The position numbers were made by a program, and so were the translations under genes. A stretch of 64,000 bases of DNA from Betaproteobacteria bacterium (GTDB taxonomy: Bacteria; Pseudomonadota; Gammaproteobacteria; Burkholderiales; Ga0077523). The notes beneath the pieces were generated by a model. That model was not told the origin of the DNA and did not search any database. It saw nothing but the letters and a program-made list of their open reading frames with translations. Positions 55,320 through 64,000 of this stretch are shown piece by piece; the first letter of the stretch is position 1; the number at the start of each line of letters is the position of its first letter. Location: NCBI GenBank assembly GCA_016125475.1, contig WGLR01000014.1:62001-126000 (forward strand), given 5' to 3'.

Positions 55320-58300
55320 ATGACTACACAGGCGGACACCACGATCGCGGGATCCGGTCCCGAACGACGTCAGGCCACCATCGTGTTCTGCGATCTGGTC
55401 GGATCGACGGAACTGGCCGTGGCACTCGATCCCGAGGACATGCGCAATGTCCTGAAGGCCTTTCGGTCCACCGCAGGTGCTGCGGTGGCGAAGCACGAGG
55501 GCGTCATCGCCCAGTATCTCGGTGACGGCATGCTGCTGTTCTTCGGATACCCGCACGCCTACGAGGACGCGCCGGAGCGGGCGGCCCGCGCGGCCCTCGA
55601 GATCGTGGAGAGCGTCGCGGGGCTGAAGCCCATGCCCGGCGTCGATCTCCGGATTCGGGTCGGCATCGCCACGGGTCTGGTCGTGATCGGCGACGTGCTC
55701 GGCGACGGAGCCGCCCGCGAACAGGCCGTGGCGGGCAGCACGACACACCTCGCCGCGAGGATCCAGAGCCTCGCGCAGCCCGGCCAGGTACTGATCTCCG
55801 ACAGTACCCGCAGCCTCCTGGGCGATCTCTTCGACTGCGAGGATCTCGGACGGCACGAGATGAAGGGCTTCTCGGAGCCGCAGCGCATGTGGCGGGTGCT
55901 CGCCGAACGCTTCACGCTGAGCCGCTTCGGCGCCGTGCGGATGCGACGCGGCCTCTCGCCCCTCGTGGGCCGCGATCCGGAGATGGCTCTCGTGCGCGAT
56001 CGCTGGTCCCTCGCGACGGCGGGCGCCGGCCAGATGGTCGAGCTGCGCGGCGAAGCCGGCATCGGCAAGTCGCGACTCGCCGAGGCATTCATCGACAGCC
56101 TCGCGGACGAACCGCACTGGCTGCTGCGCTACTCCTGCACGCCGCACACGCGCAACACCGCGCTGTTCCCGGTCATCAGCCAGATCGAGTTCGCCGCCGG
56201 CTTCGCGCGTGGCGACTCGCCCGCGACCCGCATCGAGAAGCTCGAGAAGCTCGTGACCGAATCCCCCTTCCCGGGCGACAGCAGACAGGCGATGCCGTAT
56301 CTCGCCACGCTGCTCTCGATTCCGCTCGAGGGGAGCGCCTACGCACCACCGGCCGACACGCCCGAGTGGCTGCGCGAGAAGACGCTCGAGATCCTGCGCG
56401 CGTGGCCGCTCGCACTCGCGGCGGACCAGCCCGTCGTGATCCTCCTCGAGGACCTGCACTGGGCGGATCCGACCACGCTCGATCTCATGAACCACATGCT
56501 CGTCGCCCTGGGATCCCACCGCGTGCTCCTGCTCGCGACCGCGCGCCCGGATTTCGACGCCCCCTGGCCTGCGAGTCCCGGCACCGTCACCGCGACGCTG
56601 GCCCGGCTCGACCGCGACAGCCGCGTGACGATCGTGCAGCACTACACGGGGGGGCACCAGCTGCCCGACGAGGTGCTCGTGCAGATACTGGACAAGAGCG
56701 ACGGCATCCCGCTGTTCGTGGAGGAAATCACGCACGCGGTCCTCGAGTCCGACATCCTGGAACCGTCGGACGACGGTGCCCTGCAGCTGCGCAGTTCCCC
56801 GGGCGCGATGAGCGTGCCGAGTTCGCTGCAGGATCTCCTGATGGCCCGCCTGGACCGGCTGGCACGCGCGAAGGAGGTCGCACAGATCGCTTCGGTCATC
56901 GGTCGCGAGTTCTCGCGCGATCTGCTGTCGGAAGTGACGGGCCTCACCGAGGACGAACTCGACGGCGCGATCGCCCGGCTGGACGCCGCCGATCTCCTGC
57001 ACCCGGTCCAGGAAACCGCCGTCCAGCGCCGGTATCGCTTTCGCCACGCCCTCATCCAGGAAGCGGCCTACGGCTGCCTGCTGCGATCGACGCGCCAGAG
57101 CCTGCACCGGAAGATCGCAGCGACACTCGAGGCGCGCTTTCCCGAAACGCTCGACCAGGCACCCGAACTGCTCGCCCATCACTTCACCGAGGCGGGCGAC
57201 CCGTCGCGAAGCCTGCCTTACTGGAAGCAGGCGGGCCTGCGCGCCGCGAGCCGTGCCGCGAATGCCGAAGCGAGCCGCCACTTCCAGTCGGCGCTCACGC
57301 AGCTCGACCAGTTGCCGAACGACATGAGCCGGAGCGGCGCCGAACTCGAACTGCAGGTCCAGCTCGGCCTCGCGCTGTCGGCCTGGCGCGGATACGCGGC
57401 ACCGGGCGTCGAGACCGCCTATCGGCGCGCGCGCGAGCTGTGCCAGTTGATGGGAGACGTCGCCGAGCTGTTCCCCGTGATCCGGGGCCTCAGCACCTTC
57501 TACATCGTGCGTGCGCAGTTCGATTCCGCACACGAACTCGCCCTGCAGTGCGTGCGTCTCGGCGAGGAAACGACCCGTCCCGACTGCCTGATCGAAGGGT
57601 ACACGGCGCTCGGGTACGTGAGCTTCTACTTCGGCCACATCGAGAAGGCCGTGACGCTCCTCTCGCGTGCGATCGAGATCTACCGGACCGCCGGCGGCGA
57701 GACGCTCCACTACCCGTCCGCGCAGGATCCCTGCGTCGCGTCGCTGTGCCTGCTTTCGCACGCGCTGTGTCTGCAGGGCAAGCTCGTGGAAGCCCGGCGC
57801 ACGGCCGCGGAAGCGCTGGAACTCGTCGAACGCCTCGGACGCCCCTTCGAGACCGCCTACGCACGCGGTTACTGCGCGATGCTCGAAAACCTGCTCGGCA
57901 ATCCCCAGCTGGCCCTGGACCACGCCCAGCAGTGTCTCGCGATCTCCCAGGAGCGCGGCTTCATGATCTGGCTCGGAGTCGGCACCATCCAGCTCGCGTG
58001 CGCAATGACCGCCATGGGCGACGCGGCAGGCGCGTCCGAGATGCTCGAGAATACTTTCGCGGCGTGGGTCGCGGGTGGCGCGGAACTGAGCACACCCTTC
58101 TGCAAGGCCTGGATCGCGCGCAACCGTCTCGCACTGGGCCGGATCGACGCCGCGCTCGCGGCCGTGGACGAAGGTCTCGCCGCCTCGCGGGTCTCGGGGG
58201 AACGCTACATGGACGCCGACCTCCTCCGAGTACGTGCCGAAATCCTGCACGCCCGCGGTGAAGAGGAAGAGTCTCTCCGCAGCCTCCGGAACGCGCTCGA

Positions 58301-58487
58301 CGTGGCCACGGACCAGGGCGCCTGCCTGTTCGCGCTTTGGGCCGCGACCGAGCTGTTCCGCCACACGGGCGACGGAACGAACCGGAAGCTTCTCGAGGAC
58401 GCACTCGCGCCGCTGGCAGGTCTCGCGGAGGTCTGCCCGGACGTGGTCGGCGCGTCGGCAGCGCTCGCGCAGGTGGCCGTGACCTGA
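55320..58487 (+). CDS. Adenylate/guanylate cyclase-like domain with ATPase and TPR region
   Basis: The 1055-residue protein has three parts. Residues 15-190 form a class III cyclase domain with metal Asp residues in VFCDLVGSTELAV and QYLGDGMLLFFGY. Residues 215-560 are an AAA-type ATPase (Walker A LRGEAGIGKSRLAEAF; Walker B VVILLEDLHWADPTTLDL). Residues 640-1050 are helical TPR-like repeats. The transition-state Asn of active cyclases is replaced by His in STTHLAARIQ, though the Arg is kept. It probably acts as a soluble signal-responsive regulator; cAMP production is uncertain. GGGAAGGA precedes ATG 55320. Confidence 0.9.
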   Translation: MTTQADTTIAGSGPERRQATIVFCDLVGSTELAVALDPEDMRNVLKAFRSTAGAAVAKHEGVIAQYLGDGMLLFFGYPHAYEDAPERAARAALEIVESVAGLKPMPGVDLRIRVGIATGLVVIGDVLGDGAAREQAVAGSTTHLAARIQSLAQPGQVLISDSTRSLLGDLFDCEDLGRHEMKGFSEPQRMWRVLAERFTLSRFGAVRMRRGLSPLVGRDPEMALVRDRWSLATAGAGQMVELRGEAGIGKSRLAEAFIDSLADEPHWLLRYSCTPHTRNTALFPVISQIEFAAGFARGDSPATRIEKLEKLVTESPFPGDSRQAMPYLATLLSIPLEGSAYAPPADTPEWLREKTLEILRAWPLALAADQPVVILLEDLHWADPTTLDLMNHMLVALGSHRVLLLATARPDFDAPWPASPGTVTATLARLDRDSRVTIVQHYTGGHQLPDEVLVQILDKSDGIPLFVEEITHAVLESDILEPSDDGALQLRSSPGAMSVPSSLQDLLMARLDRLARAKEVAQIASVIGREFSRDLLSEVTGLTEDELDGAIARLDAADLLHPVQETAVQRRYRFRHALIQEAAYGCLLRSTRQSLHRKIAATLEARFPETLDQAPELLAHHFTEAGDPSRSLPYWKQAGLRAASRAANAEASRHFQSALTQLDQLPNDMSRSGAELELQVQLGLALSAWRGYAAPGVETAYRRARELCQLMGDVAELFPVIRGLSTFYIVRAQFDSAHELALQCVRLGEETTRPDCLIEGYTALGYVSFYFGHIEKAVTLLSRAIEIYRTAGGETLHYPSAQDPCVASLCLLSHALCLQGKLVEARRTAAEALELVERLGRPFETAYARGYCAMLENLLGNPQLALDHAQQCLAISQERGFMIWLGVGTIQLACAMTAMGDAAGASEMLENTFAAWVAGGAELSTPFCKAWIARNRLALGRIDAALAAVDEGLAASRVSGERYMDADLLRVRAEILHARGEEEESLRSLRNALDVATDQGACLFALWAATELFRHTGDGTNRKLLEDALAPLAGLAEVCPDVVGASAALAQVAVT

Positions 58488-58506
58488 CACGGCCCCGCCG
58501 GCGCGG

Positions 58507-60360
58507 TCAGCCGAACCGATCCACCACGTCGAGATCGAACGCGCCCCGGGCGAGATACCATCCGGCCGAGGGGAGCGTGACTTCCCCTCCGGCCTCCAGT
58601 CCGAGGAGTGTCGCGATGTCTATCGTCGCGGTCCGGGTGTCGAGACCCGGCACCTCGCGGGCCCCGAGCGCATCGGCCGCACGCGACAGGACGTCCGCGA
58701 AGGCACGATCGACGAACGACCCCACCCGGATCTTCGCTGCGCCGCGCGGCAGGGCCACGTCAAAGCGACGGATCCGGTAGAGCATCTCGACCCACTGGCG
58801 GATCGCGGGCCCGGTCGACGGCCAGGGGCAGAATCTTCGCTGGATCATCCGGTACTGCTCGCGACTCACGGCGAGCCATTCCCGCGCGAAATCGCGCCTG
58901 AACTCGTGCGCCTCGAAATCGTGCTGCTGCCACGGAAGCAGCCCCCGACGCTTCGATCCCCCGAGGGCGTGAAGCGGCACGGCCCGATCGTCACCAGGCT
59001 GGCGCAGATGCTCGCACGCGAACACGGCATGCCGCCCGGCCCGCACCGACAGCGTGTCGATCGCGTCGGCGTCCCGGAGGTTGCCGGGACGGGCGGCGAA
59101 ACTGCCGAGACGCTTCCACAGCCCGAGAATCTCGCGCCCGGTGATCATGGACGCCCAGTTGTCGACGAACAGGAACGGACAGAAGACCTGCGGGTTCGTC
59201 GCCGCATCACTGTCCGACTCGGTTCTGCCGACCAGAAAACGGATCGCGAGCTCGTGCTGGGACGTGAAGTCGTCGGGACTGCGCCACCTGGTGGCGGGAG
59301 CGAGGGATCGCAGCTTCCCGTAGTCGATGAGTTCGAATATGACCTGTGACGTGGCGACCACGTAGCGGAAATACTGCCTGGGCTCGCCCAGCCCCGCGTG
59401 TGTGTTGAGCAGGGCGTCGACGAGGAACTGAAGCCGGTCGCGGTCGGCCCCGACCACGAATCCCGAGATGCTCACGTCCTCGAAGCGATAGGGCGGCGGC
59501 GCCCGCGGGTCGATCCGCGCCTCTATGAACGGCGTCGGGGCCGGCAGCACTCTCGGCGGCGGCGCATCGGCCGGAGCGAGGCTGCAGTTCAGGTCCTCCG
59601 CGAGGCCGAACGCGCAGTCTTCGGGAGCGATCGTGGTGTCGACCGCGGGCAGACCGAGATCCGCCACGAGATCGAGATTCCGGTAGCCGGCCCGCGCGGC
59701 GATCGTCGCATCCTCCCGACCGGGCGTGCCGGCGACGCGGCCGGACCAGACGAGACGCACCGGGTCACGCAGCAATGCGAGCACCGGTGACGTGGTTTCG
59801 CGCACCTGGAGCAGCTGGCTCGTCGCGCGCTGTCCGGCAATGGACGGCGGTCCGGTGCGATTCTCCGACGATCGCCAGGCCAGGAAGAGCACTTCGGTGT
59901 CGGGGCGGGGTGCGGGATCACCCGGGGTGAAGACCTCCGTGCGGACCGAGAGCTCCCGCATGCCGTCCCGGCGCGTGCGAAGGTCGATACGCGCGCCCCA
60001 GGCGGGATAGCCGAGATCCTCGCGCAGTCCGGTGAGCAGCTCATGGCTCTCCGACACGAACACGTAGGGACAGTAGAGCGCGGGTTCGGCACCGGAGGAC
60101 GCCCCGGTCACCGGAATGCCGAGAAACACGACGTGGCACTCCGCGCCGTCGTCTCCGCCGGCACCTGCGAGTGTCGCAACGTGTATCCATACCGAGGCAT
60201 CGGCGACGACCAGGGGGCTGGTGCCATCGTGGGCCGCGTTCAGCGAGCGATCGAGGGTGGTCTGCAGGGTGGCGCCGTCGACACGCACCCTGAAGCTCGC
60301 GATCGAGCAGGGCCCGACGGAAAGCGGGGAACGCCCCTCAGCGCGAGCCATGTCTTGCAC
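58507..60360 (-). CDS. Tandem acetoacetate-decarboxylase-like domain protein
   Basis: The 617-residue protein contains two copies of a domain resembling acetoacetate decarboxylase. Copy one has LYCPYVFVSESHELLTG then REDLGYPAWG (about residue 115). Copy two has YFRYVVATSQVIFELIDYG and CPFLFVDNWASMITGREILG then LWKRLGSFA (about 400). ADC's Schiff-base Lys normally lies in a GYPKK-type segment. Copy one has Ala there; copy two has a Lys one or two positions away, so only the second may be catalytic. GTG 60360 (GAGGG 5 nt upstream) overlaps the reductase gene by 23 bp. No function is known. Confidence 0.7.
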   Translation of the reverse strand: MQDMARAEGRSPLSVGPCSIASFRVRVDGATLQTTLDRSLNAAHDGTSPLVVADASVWIHVATLAGAGGDDGAECHVVFLGIPVTGASSGAEPALYCPYVFVSESHELLTGLREDLGYPAWGARIDLRTRRDGMRELSVRTEVFTPGDPAPRPDTEVLFLAWRSSENRTGPPSIAGQRATSQLLQVRETTSPVLALLRDPVRLVWSGRVAGTPGREDATIAARAGYRNLDLVADLGLPAVDTTIAPEDCAFGLAEDLNCSLAPADAPPPRVLPAPTPFIEARIDPRAPPPYRFEDVSISGFVVGADRDRLQFLVDALLNTHAGLGEPRQYFRYVVATSQVIFELIDYGKLRSLAPATRWRSPDDFTSQHELAIRFLVGRTESDSDAATNPQVFCPFLFVDNWASMITGREILGLWKRLGSFAARPGNLRDADAIDTLSVRAGRHAVFACEHLRQPGDDRAVPLHALGGSKRRGLLPWQQHDFEAHEFRRDFAREWLAVSREQYRMIQRRFCPWPSTGPAIRQWVEMLYRIRRFDVALPRGAAKIRVGSFVDRAFADVLSRAADALGAREVPGLDTRTATIDIATLLGLEAGGEVTLPSAGWYLARGAFDLDVVDRFG

Positions 60361-61546
60361 CGAGTCCCTCGCTGCGGATCGGGCTCACGCGGACGTGGTC
60401 GCACTCGGCGAGCGAGGCGTGAAGCTCGTCGTGGAACAGCCCGGCGGGGGTCCGGATCCCGGCCAGACCCGTCCGGGCCGCCGCACCACGCCGTGCTGCG
60501 AACTCGGCGAGCAGGACCGCACTCCATGCGGAGAACGCGTAGACGTCGTCCGTTTCGAGACGGGCGCGCCGGCACAGCGCTCCGTACCGGTCCTCCCCTT
60601 CCGCCACGACGATCTGCGCGCGCGGCGGCGACGTCCGGACGACTTCGGGAAGCTGCGCGATCCGCCGCTGCAGGAACCGCTTCACCGGTGCGGCCTGGGT
60701 CAGTGCGGCCGTGGCGGCGGCCCCCTGGAGCCAGACCCTTCGCCAGACGTCCGCCTCGGCGTAGGTTTCCACGTTCGCGACGCCTTCGGACGCGTCGCCC
60801 GACGACAGGCCACGCGTCGTCTCGACCGCGCTCAGCAGATCGGGCAGCTGCACGGCGCTGCAGAGCGTCGCAGGGCCGAAGTCCGAGTCCGCGAAGCAGA
60901 ACTCGCGCTCCCGCTGTCCCGGCGGGATCGCCACGTAGCGTCCTGCGCGGCGGATCGTCACGCGCATCCGCGAGGCTTCGAGCAGGGTCGCGAGACTGCC
61001 GCGGGAAAGTTCGCCGGCACTCGACATCGCGATGCGAAGCGTGTGCAGACCTGGCACTTCGCGGGCCAGCCGGGCTGCGAGATAATCCGACGCGGTGACG
61101 ACGAAACCCGCGCCCGGCATCAGCATCACCCCGAGTTGCGTGGCGTCCACGTTGAAGTCGTCCACCTGCCGGAACGACGCGAACTCGCCCGAGACATCCA
61201 GATAGTGGGTACGTGTGCGGAGGCACGCGCGGACCATGCGCACTGCGGTCCCCGCGAACGGTCCGGCCGCGTGGATCACGATTGCCCGTTGCGCGAGCGC
61301 CGCGTCCAGCGACGCCGCATCGTCGAGGGAGGCCGCCACCCACGGCAGTCCGAGCGGGTCCGCCAGGGACCGCAGCCGGGTGGCGTCCCGGCCCGCGAGC
61401 AGCGGCGGTTCCGCCCAGAGGGGCTCGGCCCCGCGGCGGCGTGCCGCCTGCCATCGCGCGGCCGCGAAACTCGCGATCAGCGCGCCGGTGTGTCCCGTCG
61501 CACCGTAAACCACGAGGCCCTGCCGCGTCTCGGCCCGGCGGGTCAT
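60338..61546 (-). CDS. Saccharopine-dehydrogenase-like NAD(P)-binding reductase
   Basis: The 402-residue protein opens with the Rossmann motif GLVVYGATGHTGALIASFA, followed by IVIHAAGPFAGTAVRMVRAC and THYLDVSGEFASFRQVDD, the pattern of saccharopine-dehydrogenase-like proteins that include trans-acting enoyl reductases. The C-terminal half lacks lysine-pathway residues I can recognise, so a lipid or isoprenoid substrate is plausible. ATG 61546 overlaps the prenyl synthase stop by one base (TGATG). Confidence 0.82.
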   Translation of the reverse strand: MTRRAETRQGLVVYGATGHTGALIASFAAARWQAARRRGAEPLWAEPPLLAGRDATRLRSLADPLGLPWVAASLDDAASLDAALAQRAIVIHAAGPFAGTAVRMVRACLRTRTHYLDVSGEFASFRQVDDFNVDATQLGVMLMPGAGFVVTASDYLAARLAREVPGLHTLRIAMSSAGELSRGSLATLLEASRMRVTIRRAGRYVAIPPGQREREFCFADSDFGPATLCSAVQLPDLLSAVETTRGLSSGDASEGVANVETYAEADVWRRVWLQGAAATAALTQAAPVKRFLQRRIAQLPEVVRTSPPRAQIVVAEGEDRYGALCRRARLETDDVYAFSAWSAVLLAEFAARRGAAARTGLAGIRTPAGLFHDELHASLAECDHVRVSPIRSEGLGARHGSR

Positions 61547-62601
61547 CACGACACCCTTTGCAGGACCCACATCACGAGCGCGCGGATGAATTCGCGGTCG
61601 GACGAGGCACCGACGGACTCGAAGAGACGCTCGAACTCGTGCAGGGCCGCACCCGCGAGCCCGTGCGCGATCGCCCGCGCGTACTCGATCGATCCCAGCC
61701 GTTCCATGAGCCCGCGCAGCCAGGCGATGTCGCGCGCGTCGCGCGATTCGCGCGGGAGCGGCAGGAACCCGTCCATCCTGCGACGCTGTGCGGGCGCCGC
61801 CTGACGCCACGCGTGCACGAGCATGAGCGTGCGCTTGCCCTCCCAGAGGTCACCGTTGAGTTCCTTTCCGTAACGCCCGTCCCCCGCGAGATTCAGGATG
61901 TCGTCCTGGATCTGGAACGCGGCCCCGAGGAAGAATCCGAACCGGAAGAACGATTCGAGGTCCGCCCGGCCGCGCGTGCCGATCAGGGCCCCCACGCGAC
62001 ACGGATGGATCGTTGCGAGCCAGCAGGTCTTCTTGAGGATCATCGTGAGATAGTCCCCGTCGGTGACGTCCAGCCGATTGTCCCGACGCCAGCCGAGTTC
62101 GAGCGCCTGACCCTCGGCGGACTCCCAGGCCATGCGTTCGGTCTCCTCGAGGATGCGGAGCGCGAGTCTCAGGCCGACGCGGTGACCGTTCTCGCGAAGC
62201 GGCCGGAAGCTCAGCAGGCTCAGCGTATCGCCCGCGTTCAACGCGAGTGCGAGACCGTGGATCCGGTGCAGGGCGGGACGCCCCCGCCGTTCCTCGCTGC
62301 CGTCCTCGATGTCGTCGTGGATCAGCATCGCGTTGTGCAGCAGTTCGATCGCGGCTGCCGACGGCAGGACATCCTCGGGATCCGCACCGAATGCGCAGGC
62401 GGTGGCCAGGCACAGGCTCGACCGCATCATCTTGCCGCCGCGCAGCGGATAGTCGGCGAGCAGTTCGTCCAGGTACGGACGCCTCGCGTCGCCGGGCAGA
62501 TAGCCACGCAGCACCTCGCGAACGCGGCTGCCGTAGCGGTCCAGCGTCGCCTGGACGATGTCCGGCGCATCGTCGAGGCCGGGTTCCGTGATCGCGCCCA
62601 T
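61546..62601 (-). CDS. Trans-prenyl diphosphate synthase (polyprenyl synthetase family)
   Basis: The 351-residue protein has the first Asp-rich motif in AMLIHDDIEDGSEERRGRP (about residue 97) and the RGGKMMR Arg-Lys motif before it. The second Asp-rich motif reads FQIQDDILNLAGDGRYGKEL, with Asn where DDxxD expects the last Asp. It should condense isopentenyl diphosphate with an allylic primer. Chain length cannot be set by eye; the bulky Leu residues before the first motif suggest C20 or similar. It lies 15 bp after the 289-residue gene. Confidence 0.9.
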   Translation of the reverse strand: MGAITEPGLDDAPDIVQATLDRYGSRVREVLRGYLPGDARRPYLDELLADYPLRGGKMMRSSLCLATACAFGADPEDVLPSAAAIELLHNAMLIHDDIEDGSEERRGRPALHRIHGLALALNAGDTLSLLSFRPLRENGHRVGLRLALRILEETERMAWESAEGQALELGWRRDNRLDVTDGDYLTMILKKTCWLATIHPCRVGALIGTRGRADLESFFRFGFFLGAAFQIQDDILNLAGDGRYGKELNGDLWEGKRTLMLVHAWRQAAPAQRRRMDGFLPLPRESRDARDIAWLRGLMERLGSIEYARAIAHGLAGAALHEFERLFESVGASSDREFIRALVMWVLQRVS

Positions 62602-62616
62602 GAAACGCCCCGTGAA

Positions 62617-63486
62617 TCAGGAGGCCGCGCGCAGGGAGACTTCGAGGTAGCCGACGGGCTGTGCGTCCGCGAGCACCAGTCCGCGGTACGTCCCCGGCGT
62701 GGCTTCCCGACGAACCTTCACGCCGACCTCCCAGACCCCCTCGACCCGTCGGATCGGACCGATTGCTGCCGGAAGCACCTTCGTGTCCTGGCCGTCGCGG
62801 CGGATCAGGCCGTCGCAGAGGAGTTCGCCCGACGCCGACGGCTTCCAGAGGGAGAGTGCCCCCGCCGCCGCCAGACGACCACCGGCGACGAATACCCGGC
62901 CAGGTTGCACGGCGGGAGACACCGTGCCGGTCACGGCGCCGGTCCACATCCCGAACTGCCTCGAGATCTCGGCGAGAAACGCGCGCACCCGCTCCGGGTC
63001 GTTGCCGTCCGCGCCGGCTCCGGCGGAACCGTCACTGCCCGCTCCGGTTCCCTGGCCACCGCCCGCGACTCCCGTCCAGGCCTGCGTCCAGACCTGCGAG
63101 TTCTCGGCGAGCGACTGCAGGACGTCGACGAGCATCTCGCCGGCTGTCCGTGCGACCTGGACGCTCTGCGACAGCGCTTCGCCCGTGTCGCCGCGCCCGA
63201 CCGCGGCCGAAGCCTGTTTCATGCCTTCGGCCGCACGCCTGCTCCTGTTCACCTGCTCCTCGGCGATCCGGTACCCGAGTCGCACGGCACGGACGACGGC
63301 GTCCTCCGCCGTTTCCGGATCCGGCGTCACCCCGGGCGCCGGCGCGCCCTCCGCCCGGGCGGCGGTCGACTCGTCGGCCCGGAAGTACCCGGAAGCACCG
63401 CGGTCGGCGCTCCGGCGCTCCGGCGTGTGACGCATGCCGCGCAGTGTCGCACCGGTGGTCTTTCTCTTCTTTTCGCCTGCACTCAT
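62617..63486 (-). CDS. Protein of unknown function in the isoprenoid-type operon
   Basis: I do not recognise this 289-residue protein. Residues 1-65 are basic and disordered. Residues 65-130 form an amphipathic helical region (VVRAVRLGYRIAEEQVNRS and LSQSVQVARTAGEMLVDVLQ), reminiscent of phasins. A Gly-rich linker and a C-terminal beta-rich domain follow, including IGPIRRVEGVWEVGVKVR and TYRGLVLADAQPVGYLEVSL. Such architecture suggests binding to a hydrophobic surface or lipid particle, as inference. ATG 63486 lies 12 bp past the oxidoreductase stop. Confidence 0.75.
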   Translation of the reverse strand: MSAGEKKRKTTGATLRGMRHTPERRSADRGASGYFRADESTAARAEGAPAPGVTPDPETAEDAVVRAVRLGYRIAEEQVNRSRRAAEGMKQASAAVGRGDTGEALSQSVQVARTAGEMLVDVLQSLAENSQVWTQAWTGVAGGGQGTGAGSDGSAGAGADGNDPERVRAFLAEISRQFGMWTGAVTGTVSPAVQPGRVFVAGGRLAAAGALSLWKPSASGELLCDGLIRRDGQDTKVLPAAIGPIRRVEGVWEVGVKVRREATPGTYRGLVLADAQPVGYLEVSLRAAS

Positions 63487-63500
63487 GGCCGTGCCGTCCC

Positions 63501-64000
63501 TCAGGGGTGATCGAATCCGACGATGTCCTTCAGCTCCGGGCAGCCCGACAGCGCGTGCGCGGCAAGGCGACCGGACATCACGGCCGCCTCGATGCAGCCG
63601 CCGTGGAACCCGCAATCCGTCCAGTCGCCCGCGACGGTCAGGTTCGCGTACGTGTCGTCGAGCGGCGAGATGCGATAGGCGGTGCTGCCGGGGACCGTCA
63701 GCACGTAGCGGTCGGACGGATTCAGGCTGACCGTCCAGAACTGGCTGTCGAACGCGCCCGGATCATCCCGCGACCGATCCGGCGCCTCACTGTCGACGAG
63801 CACGGACCAGTCGAAACCGGTCGCGTGCGTGCCGCCCCGCCCGGCACGGGGCCAGAGGCCGCCGATGTGGTGCTCGAGGAAGCTCACCGCGTTGGACTTC
63901 GCGACGTCGTGACACTTCCGCGTCTCGGCCCGGATCTCGGCGAGCAGGTCGGCCCGCTCACGGCGACCGAGACGCGCGAAATCGAGCTGCCGCACTCTCT
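63501..64000 (-). CDS. FAD-dependent oxidoreductase (amine-oxidase / desaturase-like), C-terminal part
   Basis: The frame is open to the right edge, so only about 165 C-terminal residues are seen. The FAD-closing motif ANLTVAGDWTDCGFHGGCIE with AAVMSGRLAAHALSG is typical of the flavin amine oxidase/phytoene-desaturase/hydroxysqualene-type superfamily. The preceding AYRISPLDDTY fits the substrate-binding fold. The substrate is unknown; the neighbouring prenyl synthase argues for an isoprenoid. It is the first visible gene of the leftward operon. Confidence 0.82.
   Translation of the reverse strand, partial: RVRQLDFARLGRRERADLLAEIRAETRKCHDVAKSNAVSFLEHHIGGLWPRAGRGGTHATGFDWSVLVDSEAPDRSRDDPGAFDSQFWTVSLNPSDRYVLTVPGSTAYRISPLDDTYANLTVAGDWTDCGFHGGCIEAAVMSGRLAAHALSGCPELKDIVGFDHP

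Overview
The window is GC-rich, densely coded bacterial chromosome, most likely from a betaproteobacterium (Burkholderiales, Rhodocyclales or Nitrosomonadales type). The evidence is gene order. An intact division and cell-wall (dcw) cluster runs from mraZ to ftsZ and lpxC. It is followed by dciA, secA, argJ, a DUF815 ATPase, a Nudix/ThiE-like protein, yacG, zapD, coaE and pilD-pilC-pilB. The ffh, ypjD, corB-like and rpsP-rimM-trmD-rplS genes lie nearby. MurE has the meso-diaminopimelate signature and LpxC is present, so the cell is Gram-negative. There are no tRNA genes, insertion sequences, phage genes or CRISPR arrays that I can see.

Layout: 1-6.2 kb holds accessory metabolism: the end of a phosphoesterase, a LarC2-like protein paired with an unknown 600-residue-class protein, a ThrH-type phosphatase, an FlK-like thioesterase and a PrpF-family isomerase. 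6.2-10.3 kb holds lon, interrupted by one in-frame amber codon, then xerD and ogt. 10.4-14.7 kb is the translation/secretion block (rplS, trmD, rimM, rpsP, a DUF3530-like hydrolase, ffh). 14.8-22.7 kb on the plus strand holds ypjD, a corB-like gene, pilB, pilC, pilD, coaE, zapD and yacG. 22.7-28.6 kb on the minus strand holds the Nudix protein, the DUF815 ATPase, argJ and secA. 29-48.5 kb is dciA plus the complete dcw cluster, read leftward from an mraZ promoter with a clear MraZ operator. RNase P RNA follows at 48.7-49.2 kb, and a NYN-LOTUS protein reads away from it.

The right end is accessory again. 50.3-55.1 kb is a leftward set of a methyltransferase, an HpcH/HpaI-type aldolase, a D-2-hydroxyacid dehydrogenase and two short-chain dehydrogenases, with a 214-bp direct repeat between two of them. 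It looks like a small catabolic module for a sugar acid or similar hydroxy acid. 55.3-58.5 kb is one large cyclase-ATPase-TPR regulator. 58.5-64 kb is a tightly packed leftward operon: an FAD-dependent oxidoreductase (running off the window), an unknown protein, a trans-prenyl diphosphate synthase, a saccharopine-dehydrogenase-like reductase and a tandem acetoacetate-decarboxylase-like protein. This operon is the best candidate here for an undescribed pathway.

Most genes in the dcw, right-end and secA-side blocks overlap by 1-4 bases (ATGA, GTGA or TGATG), so translational coupling is the rule. All functional calls rest on motif and gene-order recognition by reading; no database search was run.
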